Shown: piece after piece, positions 10,720 to 22,121 of the stretch | Layout of the letters: each line of letters opens with the position of its first letter | Position numbering within the stretch: the first letter of the stretch is position 1 | Assembly (NCBI RefSeq): GCF_001642475.1 | Contig: NW_019173996.1 | Coordinates: 1 to 64,000, forward strand | Source of the DNA: Fonsecaea monophora | Lineage: Eukaryota > Ascomycota > Eurotiomycetes > Chaetothyriales > Herpotrichiellaceae | Reading direction: 5' to 3' | Length of the DNA: 64,000 nucleotides | Program-made: the position numbers and the translations under genes | The notes under the pieces: model-generated | Told to the model about the DNA's origin: nothing | What the model saw: only the letters and a program-made list of their open reading frames with translations | Databases searched by the model: none

Positions 10720-11353
10720 GTGATCCAGCGGTCGACCGATCTATCAACCACGAGACGTCGACTGGATGTATTGCTCCAACGCCTTTCCTCTCTCTCTCTC
10801 TCTTTCTCTCTCTCGTCCCCTCTCTGTGTATATAAATATTGCGCTCATCTCTCCTCACTCTCCTCCAACATCGCTTCGCTACAAGAGAAAGAGACAGAGA
10901 AACCCGCGAGACGATCTGCTTAGATACCTGGCCTGCATCACTCGCTACTTTAGATCTTCGGGTATTGATCTACAGGTAGACGTCAAGTCTAAAAGTCTAG
11001 ATGCATACCCGATACCAAGTACACATATATCTATATACCTACCTACCTGCTACCCATAATTCTCCCTTTACAGAGCGTATATGGTGCCTGCCGCGTGTCG
11101 TCCTTTTTCAGACCATTTTCCGAAGGGAGGGCTCAAGACTCCTCAAATAAAGACTCATACAGGCAGACGAGATCCTCGGGACGAAGAGAGAGAGAAAAAA
11201 GGCTCACTTGGCTACATCTCAGCTCAAGAATTCAATCGCAATGCTTGTTGCTTGTTGTGTGATATATAAAGACTGATGCCTATAAAGGAGCCAGGGGTTT
11301 AACCGCCGCTCAACTTCTGTCGGTTTCCGCAGCTGCTAACGCTACTCCCTGAT
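10720..11353. other. Convergent intergenic region, 0.6 kb
   Basis: 3' regions of two convergent genes. It holds the CT repeat and short A/T-rich stretches; no coding sequence is supported. Confidence 0.6.
10786..10816. repeat. (CT)n microsatellite
   Basis: An interrupted run of CT dinucleotides in the shared 3' region between the reductase gene (plus) and the glutaminase gene (minus). Confidence 0.85.
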
Positions 11354-13895
11354 TCACAGCTCGAGCGAGTGCCATCCAGCCTCTGCTCTCTCCGCATCCA
11401 ATATGCCTTGCACGTCCATCTCTTTCGTCACGTCGTCATTCAGGTAGCTCAGGCCATCCATAGCCTTGCCTTTACAGGCTTGGCCCAACGTCAAAAATGC
11501 AAAATGTCCTCCGACCACGGGCCGTGCAAAAAAGTTCGGTCCGGGAAACCCTCCTTCCCCTTCCGTCATGTGTAGATCGGTAAAAGGGCGATCAGTCACA
11601 GTCTCATTCACCCACTTGGCGACAGATTGTAAGATGTTGGCTCGGACTTTCGGCGCGGCGACGGCCATTGCAAAGAATTCCCAATCCGTCTTGGTGTACA
11701 GGTGTCGCGAGTCCAGAGGCAATCCATATTTCTGCCGGACGGCATAGTACCAATCGCTTTGCATCTGGTATATGTGTTTCGGCACGAATCCGTCTTTGTC
11801 CCCGGGAATGGAACCCTTGAGTGGTTTCTGATACTCGTAACGTCCAGCAATCGAGGTCTTTGTCGATGAGTTGTCTGAGCTCAAGTGGAAGCATAGCAAA
11901 CTATCCGCGTACAGATTGTACGTGGTGGTCCAAGAACCATACCAATTGTAGGCGACCTTGGCATGTGTTTTGTCACGAGAAATACCATACTCCTCCCACT
12001 TTTCGATATACACTTTGGAGATGTTGTTGAATACCTTGGCGTCCTCGTGGTTTTCTGTGAGTTCTGCAAGCCCAGCCATGGCTTTGATGCCAATAATGCC
12101 TTTGAGAGCCAGGTTTGTCTGCAGAGCAAGCCAGCCAGCAAAGTCGTCCGTGGAGAGCTGGTTATGAGGTAGCAGAGAGAACTCGACCAAGTAGCTTGTC
12201 CACTGCTTCCATAACCGATAGCTCCTGTGGACCCACTTCTGGGCTCTCTTCAGGCTTGCAGGCTGCCCAACCCAAGCATCATCAATGTAGAGGATGCCGT
12301 CTTCCTTGCCAACTGAGAGAGGAGCAAGGCTGTCCGACGAGGGCATTGGCGTGGGGACACCACCCATCGCCTGCCATGTGGACGACGCAGACCAGCCCGC
12401 ATCATTCTTCAAGGCATTGGCCAATGCCAGTCCCATGATGAGGATGTTTCCACACTCCTCTACGGGCATATACTCATCTTGTCCCAATGGATGGCCGGTG
12501 GCATTTGGAAAGTGGAAACCCAGATCATGCATCGCGTATTTGTTTGGATACTGCCCGCTCAGCATGTGCTCGATGAGCGGTTCCAGTAGATATCCAAGCC
12601 ATCGTGCGTTCGTATACAGAAAGAACGGAAATGCGGGGAATATAACGTCAATAGTCTGGAAATTCCCGTTTGATGAAATTTCCTTTAGAAACAAAATCGG
12701 ATCGTCTGGTGTGCCCGAAAAGCTCGTTGCTCCCAGGACTTGACGAGCGGAGAGAGCAACGATGTCGACGTAGTCCTCCGCACCAGATTGGTAGGCGTCG
12801 ACAGCCAACTGCGCCGAATAGTTGGCCGCCAACCGGCTAGCGTGATGGAAATCGAGGTAGTGGAAGGTAAGCACTTCCTGGACAGTCGGGAAATATGACT
12901 CCCACAAAGGTCGCATGTAGGTGAGCCCCCGCGCAGCAGCAAACTGGACGACCGGATCCTGAATGTGAGCAATCGTAAACGTGATGCTCTGATCTGTAGT
13001 TCGCGTGCTGTTCAGTTCAAAAGACTTTGAAAATGCAAAGACAGGCTCCTCGTCCATGATTGAACGGAAGTCGTGGTCGATCTTGTCTTTTAAAGTCCCA
13101 TGCCTGGCAAACTCCTGTCTCAACCGAGCCGACACACCGGCCTCGTGTCGCACGTCCGAGGGAGCCGAGAAGTAGAGGGTACCCCATTCAGCACGATCTT
13201 GAAATTCTGTAAAAAGTTGTTGCACAGCTCTCTGAACCTTCCAGGTCTTGAAACCTTTCGAGATACCCTCCAACGCTGTATGGTCAAGACCCCAAACGAT
13301 CTTGCTTCCCCTGTCACCGCTGACCCATTGACCATTGACGTCAATGTAGATATCTACAGGCACATTGCCCGAGACGTACACGGTGACGTAACTCGCCGGG
13401 ATAGACTGTCTGACAGTCGAGGTGGGAGTTATAGGAGACAAAAAGGAGATGGTGATGTCAATGTTGCTGGACCCGGAGTAGAGTGAGGGCAACGGAAGAG
13501 AGTAGGACAGATTCGTAGTGGAAGCATCGTAGACCGCTCCACGGTAGATAGGTGTCGATACAGTATAACTGCCGAAGAGGTCAATTCGGTGCTTCACAAG
13601 CAAAGGGTTTCAATATTTACTTGTCACCCTCCTTTCGGAGCGAGTCCTGGGGTCTTCCCAGCAAAGGGTATGCGGTCCTCTCCCCGGGAACACTGGCAAG
13701 GATGGAGAAGCCGATCTCTTGACCTGTCCAAAACATTGGCCATTTTTCCCACGGTACGTCTCGTGCATTATTTAGCCAGGTGCTGAGATAGGGGTTTCGC
13801 ACGATCAGAGGGAGAACGGGAGGCGTGAGGCGTGAGCATTCGACCTGGATGGCGAGGGCGGCGGCCACGGCCGCCAATGCGGAAACCAGCCGCAT
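11354..13895 (-). CDS. Secreted glutaminase A-type protein (GtaA family)
   Basis: Two exons, 13895-13621 and 13568-11354, with a 52-nt intron (GTAAAT...GGCAG) that joins EGD-N-YTVSTPIYRG in frame, give 829 aa. Residues 1-20 (MRLVSALAAVAAALAIQVEC) form a signal peptide. The body matches fungal GtaA proteins: PPVLPLIVRNPYLSTWL and the PMFWTGQE segment near the start, FLSPITPTSTVRQSIPASY, then the large (alpha/alpha)6-type domain with the family words AADAYQSGAEDY, WLGYLLEPLIEHM, YAMHDLGFHFPNATGH and YNWYGSWTTTYNLYADSLLCF. Such enzymes deamidate glutamine extracellularly. The protein is somewhat longer than the best known Aspergillus enzyme. It is convergent with the reductase gene and divergent from the ACR3 gene. 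Confidence 0.88.
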
Positions 13896-14697
13896 GACGG
13901 AGGAAGCAGGACAGGAGCAAATCAAAAGGACCTGAGTTAGGAGCTCAATCTAAGGACAAAAGACATGAGAGTGCAAGAAGAAGCACACAAACACTCGCAA
14001 AGACACGAGAAGAGAGAAAATCCGGGGAATCGAGTAATGTGGAAGAAGGAGAAGCTGCGCTGGTCAGCCGATCAATTGCGTTGGAGCCCGCAATATGCGA
14101 CACCAACCACCAGCTTTGCTTCTCCAATCACGCAATGACGGCACGATGGGGGATGACGGTCAGCATTGGATGCTTGATGCGCTTGTGACCTCTCCTCGGT
14201 ACAGCCATTGCTTCGCCGCTGACGTCCCCTCCATCTCGCACTATGCCTGTTCCTGGCCCCTCCGAATCTTCTCCCCTCGCCTGTCAAGTCGCAGACATAC
14301 GGGAAACTCGCCCAGAAAATGAGGACATTAGTGGCGATCTACAAGGTACCTGCTAGCAGCGCCGTCCGAATAGTGTGGATATGGTCGATTCGCCAATAGC
14401 AACCTCGATCCTTCGCTCGAAAGATTGCCAAAAGCATGAATTGGGGAAAGACTCGGAAGCAAGAATGGGATGCCACAGTTTGTCACGGCCTCGCGCCCAT
14501 TGGCTGAAAACCTTGAAAAATAAAAAATACTAGATATGCGTCGTCTGGGATTGCGCCTCCACAGAGTCGGTGTCGATGGGCTATCTATAAATCTGCGTAC
14601 TCATATCTGTTATGACCGCCAAATTTCCTGCTTCCCAGCGTCTTCGTTTTACTTGCAACTAGCTGTGGAATTGAGCGATATTGCATTCCATCCGACA
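13896..14697. other. Divergent promoter region, glutaminase / ACR3
   Basis: 802 bp between two divergent start codons. I see no extra gene. An upstream in-frame ATG at 14536 is separated from the conserved ACR3 start by non-conserved sequence, so I used ATG 14698. Confidence 0.55.
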
Positions 14698-15959
14698 ATG
14701 GACTTTCAGAACAAGGAGGCTGTACTGGCTCCAGAAGTGTCTGCAGAAGTGTCACCGTCCATTGCACCTCAAGATCTTGAGCAACAACCCGACAACGAAC
14801 CACGGCTGAGTATTCACACCTCAGCCTTCAGAAGTCTCGGCATTCTCGACCAGTTCCTCGCTCTATGGATCTTTCTGGCGATGCTCACGGGTATCTTGCT
14901 GGGCAATTTTGTCCCCAGCACTGGTCCTACCCTACAGAAAGGCGAATTCGTAGGCGTCTCAATTCCTATAGGTACGTCGAGGGAGACAGTTGATGAGCAA
15001 CGGTAGTCTAACTTTGAATTGAGCTATCGGATTGCTGGTTATGATGTATCCCATTTTGTGCAAGGTCAGATTTGAAACGCTGCATCACTCCTTTCGCGAA
15101 AAGACCCTGTGGGTGCAGATCCTTTTCAGCATCTTCGTCAACTGGATCATTGCACCTCTCTTGATGGCAAGTTTCGCAGCATTCTGTAGTGCCGCCAGAT
15201 ACTGACGGGATCCAGCTGGGTCTGGCCTGGGCTTTTCTGCCCGACGAGCCTGGTCTCCGCGATGGGCTCATTCTGGTCGGGATTGCCAGATGCATCGCCA
15301 TGGTTTTGATTTGGACTGGGTTGGCTGGCGGCGACAATGAGTATTGTGCTATCCTGGTCGCTATCAACTCTCTCCTACAGATGGTCCTCTTCGCCCCTCT
15401 GGCGCTTCTCTTCATCAACGTTATCAGTCAATCTTCCGAAGGCGTCAACGTTGACTATGCGCCAGTCGCGAAGAGTGTCGGTGTCTTCCTCGGAATACCT
15501 CTCGCCGCTGCCATCGTCACCCGGTTTAGCCTTCGAAACCTGGTTGGCCAAGACTGGTACGAAAAACGATTCCTGAAGTGGATTGGACCTCTGTCATTGA
15601 TCGGCCTCCTTTTCACGATCATTGTGCTTTTCGGGTCTCAAGGCCGCCGCGTGGTTCATCAGATTGTGTCCGTCGTGAGGGTTGCCGCTCCTCTCATCGT
15701 GTATTTTGCAGTCATATTCCTCTCCACGCTGGTGATCACCAGGAGGCTCAATTTCGGGTACAGACTGGCCTGCACCCAGAGCTTTACAGCGGCGAGCAAC
15801 AACTTCGAACTGGCGATTGCTGTAGCCATTGCCACATACGGCGTCAACAGTGATCAAGCGCTTGCGGCGACTGTAGGTCCCCTTATCGAGGTGCCAGTTC
15901 TTCTCGGGCTTGTTTATGCAGTCAAGTGGTTCGGCAAGCGCAAAAATTGGACGGCATAG
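14698..15959 (+). CDS. ACR3: ACR3-family arsenite efflux transporter
   Basis: Three exons: 14698-14971, 15024-15166 and 15216-15959, giving 386 aa. The first intron (GTACGT...TTGAG) restores VSIPIAIGLLVMMYP. The second has a GC donor (ATG|GCAAGT...ATCCAG, 49 nt) and restores PLLM-LGLAWAFLP. The protein has about ten hydrophobic segments and the family hallmarks GIARCIAMVLIWTGLAGGDNEYC, with the conserved Cys, and TQSFTAASNNFELAIAVA followed by ATVGPLIEVPVLLGLVY. It should sit in the plasma membrane (or vacuole) and export As(III), possibly Sb(III). The bZIP gene ends 40 bp downstream on the other strand. No arsenate reductase (ARR2 type) is visible nearby. Confidence 0.94.
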
Positions 15960-15999
15960 ACGATTGACGCAGACCACCAAGAGAACGATAACAACTGAC

Positions 16000-16884
16000 T
16001 TAGTCATGTTTCGGCCTAGTATCCAGCTCTTGCAAAATTTGAAGCACAGCCTGGGTGTTAACCAGACAGCCCGCGTCCGGGAATTTGGGAAGGCCGATAT
16101 CCGTGGTAAGCCGCGTGTTGATTTCTTCCATTTCTGTGGGCGTGGGGTCATACTGCTCAATCATTCCTTTGGCAATCAGACATTGCATGGTGTTTGTATT
16201 TTCTGGGGGAGTTGATCCGTTTGGCGGAACTGCGAAACCATCACCACGAAAAGCCTCGGGAGAGAAGGGAGGGTTATTCAGGCCGTCGGAGCGGAACATC
16301 CATTCGTACGGACTGGCTTGGGGAGCTATTGAGGCGATCTCAGGTTGATTCGTCGTTTGGACATGGGAAGCTGCCGCAAAGGGCGGGCACTGCTGTGCCT
16401 CGTAGTCCTGTAGAGGATCTGGGGCTGAGGCTGGCGTTGGGGTACAAAACGATGCTGATGAAGGGAACATGGGGCAAGATGATTCTGAATCTGACTCTCT
16501 GCTAGTTATGCTCTCCGCAACATGCACCTCGGCAGCTTGCAGTGTGTCTGGTTGGTGATATCTAGGTTTGAGTTGGCGATACGCCAGCGCCGGCGCATTG
16601 CCGGGTAGTGATTGCATTTCATGGCGGCCGAAAGTCTCAACGATGTCTGGACTGATACCAACATAATGCAATAGATCTCGCAAACGGGCATTTTCGACTT
16701 GCAGGTAAGCAAAGGCTTCGCGCTGCAAGTCAGCGGCGCGACAAGACACCTGGCATTCCTTCAATCGTCTTTCCAGGCCGATTATATACTCCTGGCGTCG
16801 AGCGCGGCTGCGTCGTTGGTTGTCGCGGATTCTTTCCTGCTTAGATCTCTTACCCCCAGGCGCTGTGCTGGCTTCGGACGCCAT
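16000..16884 (-). CDS. bZIP transcription factor, fungal type
   Basis: Single exon, 294 aa from ATG 16884 (MASEASTAPGG). The basic region is KRSKQERIRDNQRRSRARRQEYI, with the N-x7-R spacing at N22 and R30, followed by a short zipper (IIGLERRLKECQ...LRDLLHYVG). The wording NQRRSRARR differs from the Yap type (which carries QxxFR), so it is not a clear Yap8/ARR1 orthologue. Two cysteines in a CxxxC arrangement (C44, C48) lie in the zipper, and three or four more are scattered downstream. The C-terminal third has a conserved-looking MQCLIAKGMIEQYDPT segment. It is tail-to-tail with ACR3, which raises but does not prove a role in arsenic response. Confidence 0.88.
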   Translation of the reverse strand: MASEASTAPGGKRSKQERIRDNQRRSRARRQEYIIGLERRLKECQVSCRAADLQREAFAYLQVENARLRDLLHYVGISPDIVETFGRHEMQSLPGNAPALAYRQLKPRYHQPDTLQAAEVHVAESITSRESDSESSCPMFPSSASFCTPTPASAPDPLQDYEAQQCPPFAAASHVQTTNQPEIASIAPQASPYEWMFRSDGLNNPPFSPEAFRGDGFAVPPNGSTPPENTNTMQCLIAKGMIEQYDPTPTEMEEINTRLTTDIGLPKFPDAGCLVNTQAVLQILQELDTRPKHD

Positions 16885-19807
16885 ACCCAGCAAGCATCAA
16901 CACTCGGCGATTCGAGAAGTGGTATTTGGCCAAAATGCATTAGATACGCATCATCAAAGGTAAATGCTCCTTTTCGGACGGACAGAAGCTGGCTCTGGGC
17001 GGGCGAACTGCAGCACACCACCAGCGCTAGTAAAGTGATGAGTAAAATGAAAATCACGATTGGCCGAATCACCCTGGCGCTATGCTGGGGTGGCTTCGAA
17101 GGGGGACGCGTCAGGGCCCGAAGCCGGTTATTGAGGGGCCTCTCTCAGCTGAACAAGAGATGAATGTGATGGTAGAGACAGACAGACCGGGGTCCTCTTC
17201 GTATCTGGAATCGTTTGGCGGGCGGGAGTGGCAACACGAGAATCGCGACAGAGTGAAGGTCAACCAGATGGTGAGGAGCGTTCTGGACAAGGGGATCTCC
17301 AGCAATATATACACATATGGATAGCATATGTCAGTCGCTATTCATGAATCCGAAAAGAAGGGCCATGTACCCCAGCTCCGCCGCGGGAATGCGATCTCTC
17401 GCCCCAAATCCTCGTGAATAGGATACGGGTCTGGGTAGATCAACCAGGTGACATAATTTTGGAAATGGAACAGGCCTGGTACTGGAACAATTGAGTTCAT
17501 CGAGGGCGGATCGCCTTGCAGAAATGGCGCGAAGAGAACAAGAGATGGATCCTCCACAGCATGGCGATCCTGGGGATAGAGACTGCGCTTGTCAGCGGGT
17601 TTTTGTGGAGAGAGGGACAATTTATCAGGTTGTCCACTCCGCTTGCGAAGGAGGAGGTGGTAGTGGTAGCAGTGATGGTGTTGATGGAGGGTGGCAGCAG
17701 AAGGGGGGAAAAGTCTTAAGTCAATGTCCCACAGATGCGCAGGCAGCTGAAACTCTCAAACTGCGCCACCACCACCATGGATGGCATTTTCTCACACTTC
17801 TCCGTCTCTCGACCCTCGATTCGCGAATTCTCGGTTTATTCCTTCTGTGAGATCCTGCGTCCTGCTCCGGCTGCGCTACCGTTACCCCTCCTCGTCCAGT
17901 GAGATCGACGAACCGCCCTGTGGATCCAAACCCAAAATCTGCTCTGTTTTGCCGCCTCCTCTCACCTCAGCCCATATGCCTGTATATCTAAGGTTTCGGA
18001 TAGTGACAATTTGTCAAACCAGGAAGAAGCCATGCCGACTCCGCGCAGAAAGGGCGCTCTTGTTTGTCTCCATCAAGGATGTGACTATCTCCAAAGGGAA
18101 ATACACATGGAAAGAGTTGGCATTGTGGCGGGCTTGTGGCAATGCTCTTCTGGCTCCTCCTGCTGACGCAAGTGTCTACCACGGACCTCTCCTTGACTTT
18201 GTGTGGCTGTCAAACCACGAGCAGAGAATCCCTAACGCCGTTGGACAACACCATGACCATTGTTCGCCAGACTGAGATCAGGGTAACGAATAACCCCAAG
18301 TCCTAAACATTGGTCTATGGCTACGTCTATCCTCGCCCTACACTTTCGGTGCTGCCGGAGTCAAAATCAATCGGACGATCCAGCGATCTACATGGTTTCC
18401 ACAGCCGCCTCCTGAGCTTGAAGAAACGTCGCAGCTTGCATGACGAACGTTTTGTGACACCGTGCGTGTATCTCGCCCAATCGTTGCATGTTTGGTGGCG
18501 CCTTGTCCTCAACCACCGAAATTCTGCGATGCTGAGTACATGGACCACAACCCCCACTGCGGTTGCCACTCGGAATCCAAACCCTTGGATCCTTAGAGGT
18601 AGGTATTCTTCTCAATTCTCAACCAGTCGCGATGAAAACCAGGTTCGTGGCGCGCTTGGTCAGTTTCCAACTGTTTGGTTAACTGATCCACCAGAACCAC
18701 GGACACAGCACTCAGCTATATCTGGGCTGAAATTCTAAGTGGGATGTATATTTCAGCGTGGCCAGCCCCTTGCGAAATGAACCTGAACTGCTGCTCCAAT
18801 GGTGCGAGTGATCTGCGGTGTTGGGCAAACGCCAGAGGAAAATAATTCCGACAATATACCAGCATCCCTGGCTTTGCGGAATGATGGCTCAACGCCCGAG
18901 CATACATGTGATAGTTGATCCCAAGGTGAAAAACATGGATCGGCCAGGCCGAAAGTTCTCTAGGGGTGCTGCCATGTTCGTTCACTAGAGAATTTTGTGA
19001 CCTGTGGACTGTTAAGATCGCCTTCACAGTCTTGATCTTCAAGCTTCAAGTGGTGGACCAGAGAATTCACGAGCCACAACTGCTCCATGTGCTCCCCTGG
19101 CAAATTTGGAATCGGACGCTGGAGAAACTCGTGATGGGAAGGTAAGCGTGTCCTAAGTTCTACGTTAATAGGCAGATGTGGAAGCAGTCGTTCTAGACCC
19201 AGAAATCCTCCGGTATGGCGCGGAGTTGGTCATCGGTCTATGTTGATCAACCAGTCTCTTTTCGAGCGCCGTTCAGAAAGGCGCATGTGAACCCCGGCGT
19301 CCTGAGCTTGATGAGTTGGGTTCCTTCAGACTGAATTGAACATGCATGTGGTCTCTTGAGGCTCAGGAAATTCGAAGGGTGCACATGGTACAAGCTTGCC
19401 GAGGATCACCTGGATCGATATAGGTCTCGATATGCTTGAGTCACTGGAAGAAGAATAAGGAGGAGAAGCATACTCGGTAGCGAAGGGGGGCTTGGAAAAG
19501 GAAGCCCCTGAGGAACGGGTAAAGACGTTTACAGGTAGACACAGGTAGAAAGGCAAGTCGGACACTCATTTTCCTTGACACAATCTACTCAGTCAATTAC
19601 ACAACCAACAATCACAAGCACCAGAAGGAAAAAGAAGGCAACCAGCCAGTGATTTAGTGAGTCAGCCAGTTCCATAGTTCCAGCCACGCCCAAAAGTGGC
19701 CTCTCTTCTCTCTCTCCTACATGGATACACAAGCTGACTATGCGTCCACACGACCAATCCCCTCCTTCTTCCCCCTCTCTTTTCTTTTAAGGTCTGTCAC
19801 ACTCCCT
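16885..19807. other. Long intergenic stretch, 2.9 kb, no gene supported
   Basis: This lies upstream of the bZIP gene and downstream of the acyl-CoA dehydrogenase gene. Several open frames of 60-160 codons exist on both strands, but they lack recognisable domains and many lack an ATG start. A G-rich stretch with GTG/GGAGG repeats lies at about 17640-17710. It could be a long 5' regulatory region, host non-coding transcripts, or be the remnant of a lost gene. Confidence 0.5.
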
Positions 19808-21606
19808 CTACAACTTCGACGCTCCTCCACTGACCCGTCTCAGAGCCAATGGGTCCTTGGCCTCTAGGCCATATTGGCGGAGCAACTCCCTAGTCTTCTC
19901 CTTCTGGGCGGCGATGCGCTTCAACAGAGCGGGGCCGCGCTTGTTCTCATTGCGGCCCAGCTGCAGCATGTGCACCTCATCGGGGCCATCGACGATCCTC
20001 ATGGTCCGGCCGCTCGACCACATGGCTGCCAGGGGCGTGTCCTGGGACACACCGGCGCCGCCGTAGGCCTGGATGGCGCGGTCGAGGACGTCGAGCAGCA
20101 TGTTGGGCACCTGCACCTTGACCTCGGCAATCTCCTTGAGCGCGTCCTTTGCGTTGGACTGGTCGATCTTGATGGCGGCGTTGAGCACGGCGAGACGGGC
20201 AGAGTCGATCTCGATGCGGGACTTGGCCACGCGCTCCAGCATGATGCCATGCTCGGCCAGGAGTTTGCCGAAGGGCTTCTTGGCCGGGTCATTCATGCGG
20301 GCGAGGAAGTATTCCAGCGCTCGTTCAGCCTACAAGGGTAAAACCAATTTTGATTAGAAATTATCTCATCAAACAAACATCCTCCCAAGGATTTACTTGG
20401 GAGGTGGGAAAGAGGAAGAAGAGCAGGGGGTCTAAACTCACAGCACCAACTGATCTCATGGCGTGGTGGATTCTGCCGGGGCCGAGACGGCCTTGGACGA
20501 CCTCGAAGCCTCGTCCCTCACCCAAGATCATGTTGCTCTTGTGCACGCGCACGTTGTTGAAGGTGATGTGGCCGTGGCCGTGGGGGGCGTCGTCAAAACC
20601 AATGACGGACAACATTCGCTCAATGGTGATGCCGGGGGTGTCAGCGGGGACGAGAATAACCGACTGTTGCTTATAAGGGCTCGGCTCGTTGGGATTGGAT
20701 TTGCCCATGACGATGTAGATCTTGCACCGGCGATCGCCCGCACCGCTGGACCACCATTTCTGTTTATCGTCAGCGTCAGATATGGGCATGAAGAAGATGA
20801 CGAGAATGCGGGAGAGAACAAACCTGGCCGTTAAGCACGTAGTAGTCGCCATCTCTCTTCATGTCCAGTTCGATGTTGGTCGCGTCACTGCTGGCCACTT
20901 GGGGCTCCGTCATCAAGAACGCCGACCGAATCTCGCCATTGAGCAGAGGCCCAAGCCACTGCTTCTTCTGCTCCTCGGTTCCGTACTTGGCGAAGACTTC
21001 CATGTTGCCCGTGTCGGGGGCGGCACAGTTGGTGGCTTCGCTGGCGACGGAAGACTTGCCCAAGTACTCGGCCATCAAGCCATACTCGAGGTTGGAGAAG
21101 CCGGCACCTTCCTTGAAATGGTTCTTGGGCAGGAACATGTTCCACAGACCCAGCTTGCGGGCTTTGACTTTCAGGTCTTCAATGACCTGGGGGTGGGCGT
21201 CGAAGCGGGAGACAATGTCGCCACCATTTTGGTTGATTTGCTGGGCAAAGACCGCATCGGCGGGGATGCATTCTTCTTCGACAAATCTCTCGACCTAGAT
21301 AGGGGAACCGGCGTTAATCAGTATTGACACTCAACTTTTCTTTGGTGTTTTTGGCTCCCAAGTAGTTCCGTGGAAGTTGCTGTGTTGCTTCCGGACTAAC
21401 CCCGGCGGTACTTGGGATGGACCACTGAGCGGTAACAGGACAAATGTAAAGAGCGCTTTGCAGTGACACTCATACATGTAGTTATTACTCACCAGATCCA
21501 ATGTCTTCTTCGCTCGTTCGCTCACGAAAGGTCTGGCAATAACTGGGATTCTTTCCGAGGCAGGAATATGGCCACCGGCACTATTGATGAGGTATGGAAC
21601 CGACAT
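19808..21606 (-). CDS. Acyl-CoA dehydrogenase with C-terminal peroxisomal signal SKL
   Basis: Four exons: 21606-21493, 21294-20824, 20759-20442 and 20329-19808. All introns are phase 0 with standard ends, and the product is 474 aa. The fold can be followed from an N-terminal helical region (VERFVEEECIPAD) through the FAD/substrate segment AFLMTEPQVASSDATNI, the middle beta-barrel (YYVLNGQKWWSSGAGD, RGFEVVQGRLGPGRIHHAMR) and the C-terminal helices (IQAYGGAGVSQDTPLAAMW). The sequence is closest to the ACAD10/11-IBR3 dehydrogenase type, without the kinase domain. The last residues are GGASKL, a classical PTS1, so it should act inside peroxisomes or microbodies on an acyl-CoA. The chain-length preference is unknown. 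It is divergent from the nitrilase gene. Confidence 0.92.
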
Positions 21607-22121
21607 TCTGGAGAAATTTCGGGACAGAGAAGAAGCTGGGGATGGGGATGAGGAGGGTCAGAGGGTTCCTCGATCGAAGCAGCGAAAAGAGGAATTAAAT
21701 GAATCTGAACGACGATGGGATTGATGGGATTGGGATTGGGATTTAGTGATCAACAAACAAATAATGGGATAATGGACAAAAGTGTAGCTGGTCTTAGGGT
21801 CTTTGATGGACGGGAATCCCTCGCCTAATCCGAGAACCGAGGCAGTGGAAACCAAATTCGGAAAAGCAACAAAAGCACTTGAGACTGCAAAGCAACGAGT
21901 AGTATTATTCCGACTAATACCTGTAAATCCCTGGGTTAACTTGGTCCTTGTTACTTTGCCCCCGGGGGACCCATCAGGCCACACACTTACACTCATCCAC
22001 TCAACCACCACCCACACGACACGGGTCCCGCGGGGCATTCGAAAGATGATGGAGTCAAAGTGTCTGGACTCTGGCCAATTCCATCTCGGCTGATTCCCGT
22101 ATCAAAAGCTTCGTCTCTATC
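21607..22121. other. Divergent promoter region, acyl-CoA dehydrogenase / nitrilase
   Basis: 515 bp between divergent start codons; no further coding sequence seen. Small direct repeats of GGGATTG occur at about 21717-21745. Confidence 0.55.

Noticed and set aside
14536..14697. Earlier in-frame ATG for ACR3
   Set aside because: The added residues are not like ACR3 N-termini and fall in the promoter; ATG 14698 gives the usual length.
16782..17072. Minus-strand frame beginning with a hydrophobic stretch (IVIFILLITLLALVV), like a signal peptide
   Set aside because: It starts with GTG, not ATG, overlaps the 5' part of the bZIP gene and has no further domain or splice support.
17342..17620. 92-codon minus-strand frame
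   Set aside because: No ATG start, no recognisable domain and no splice context.
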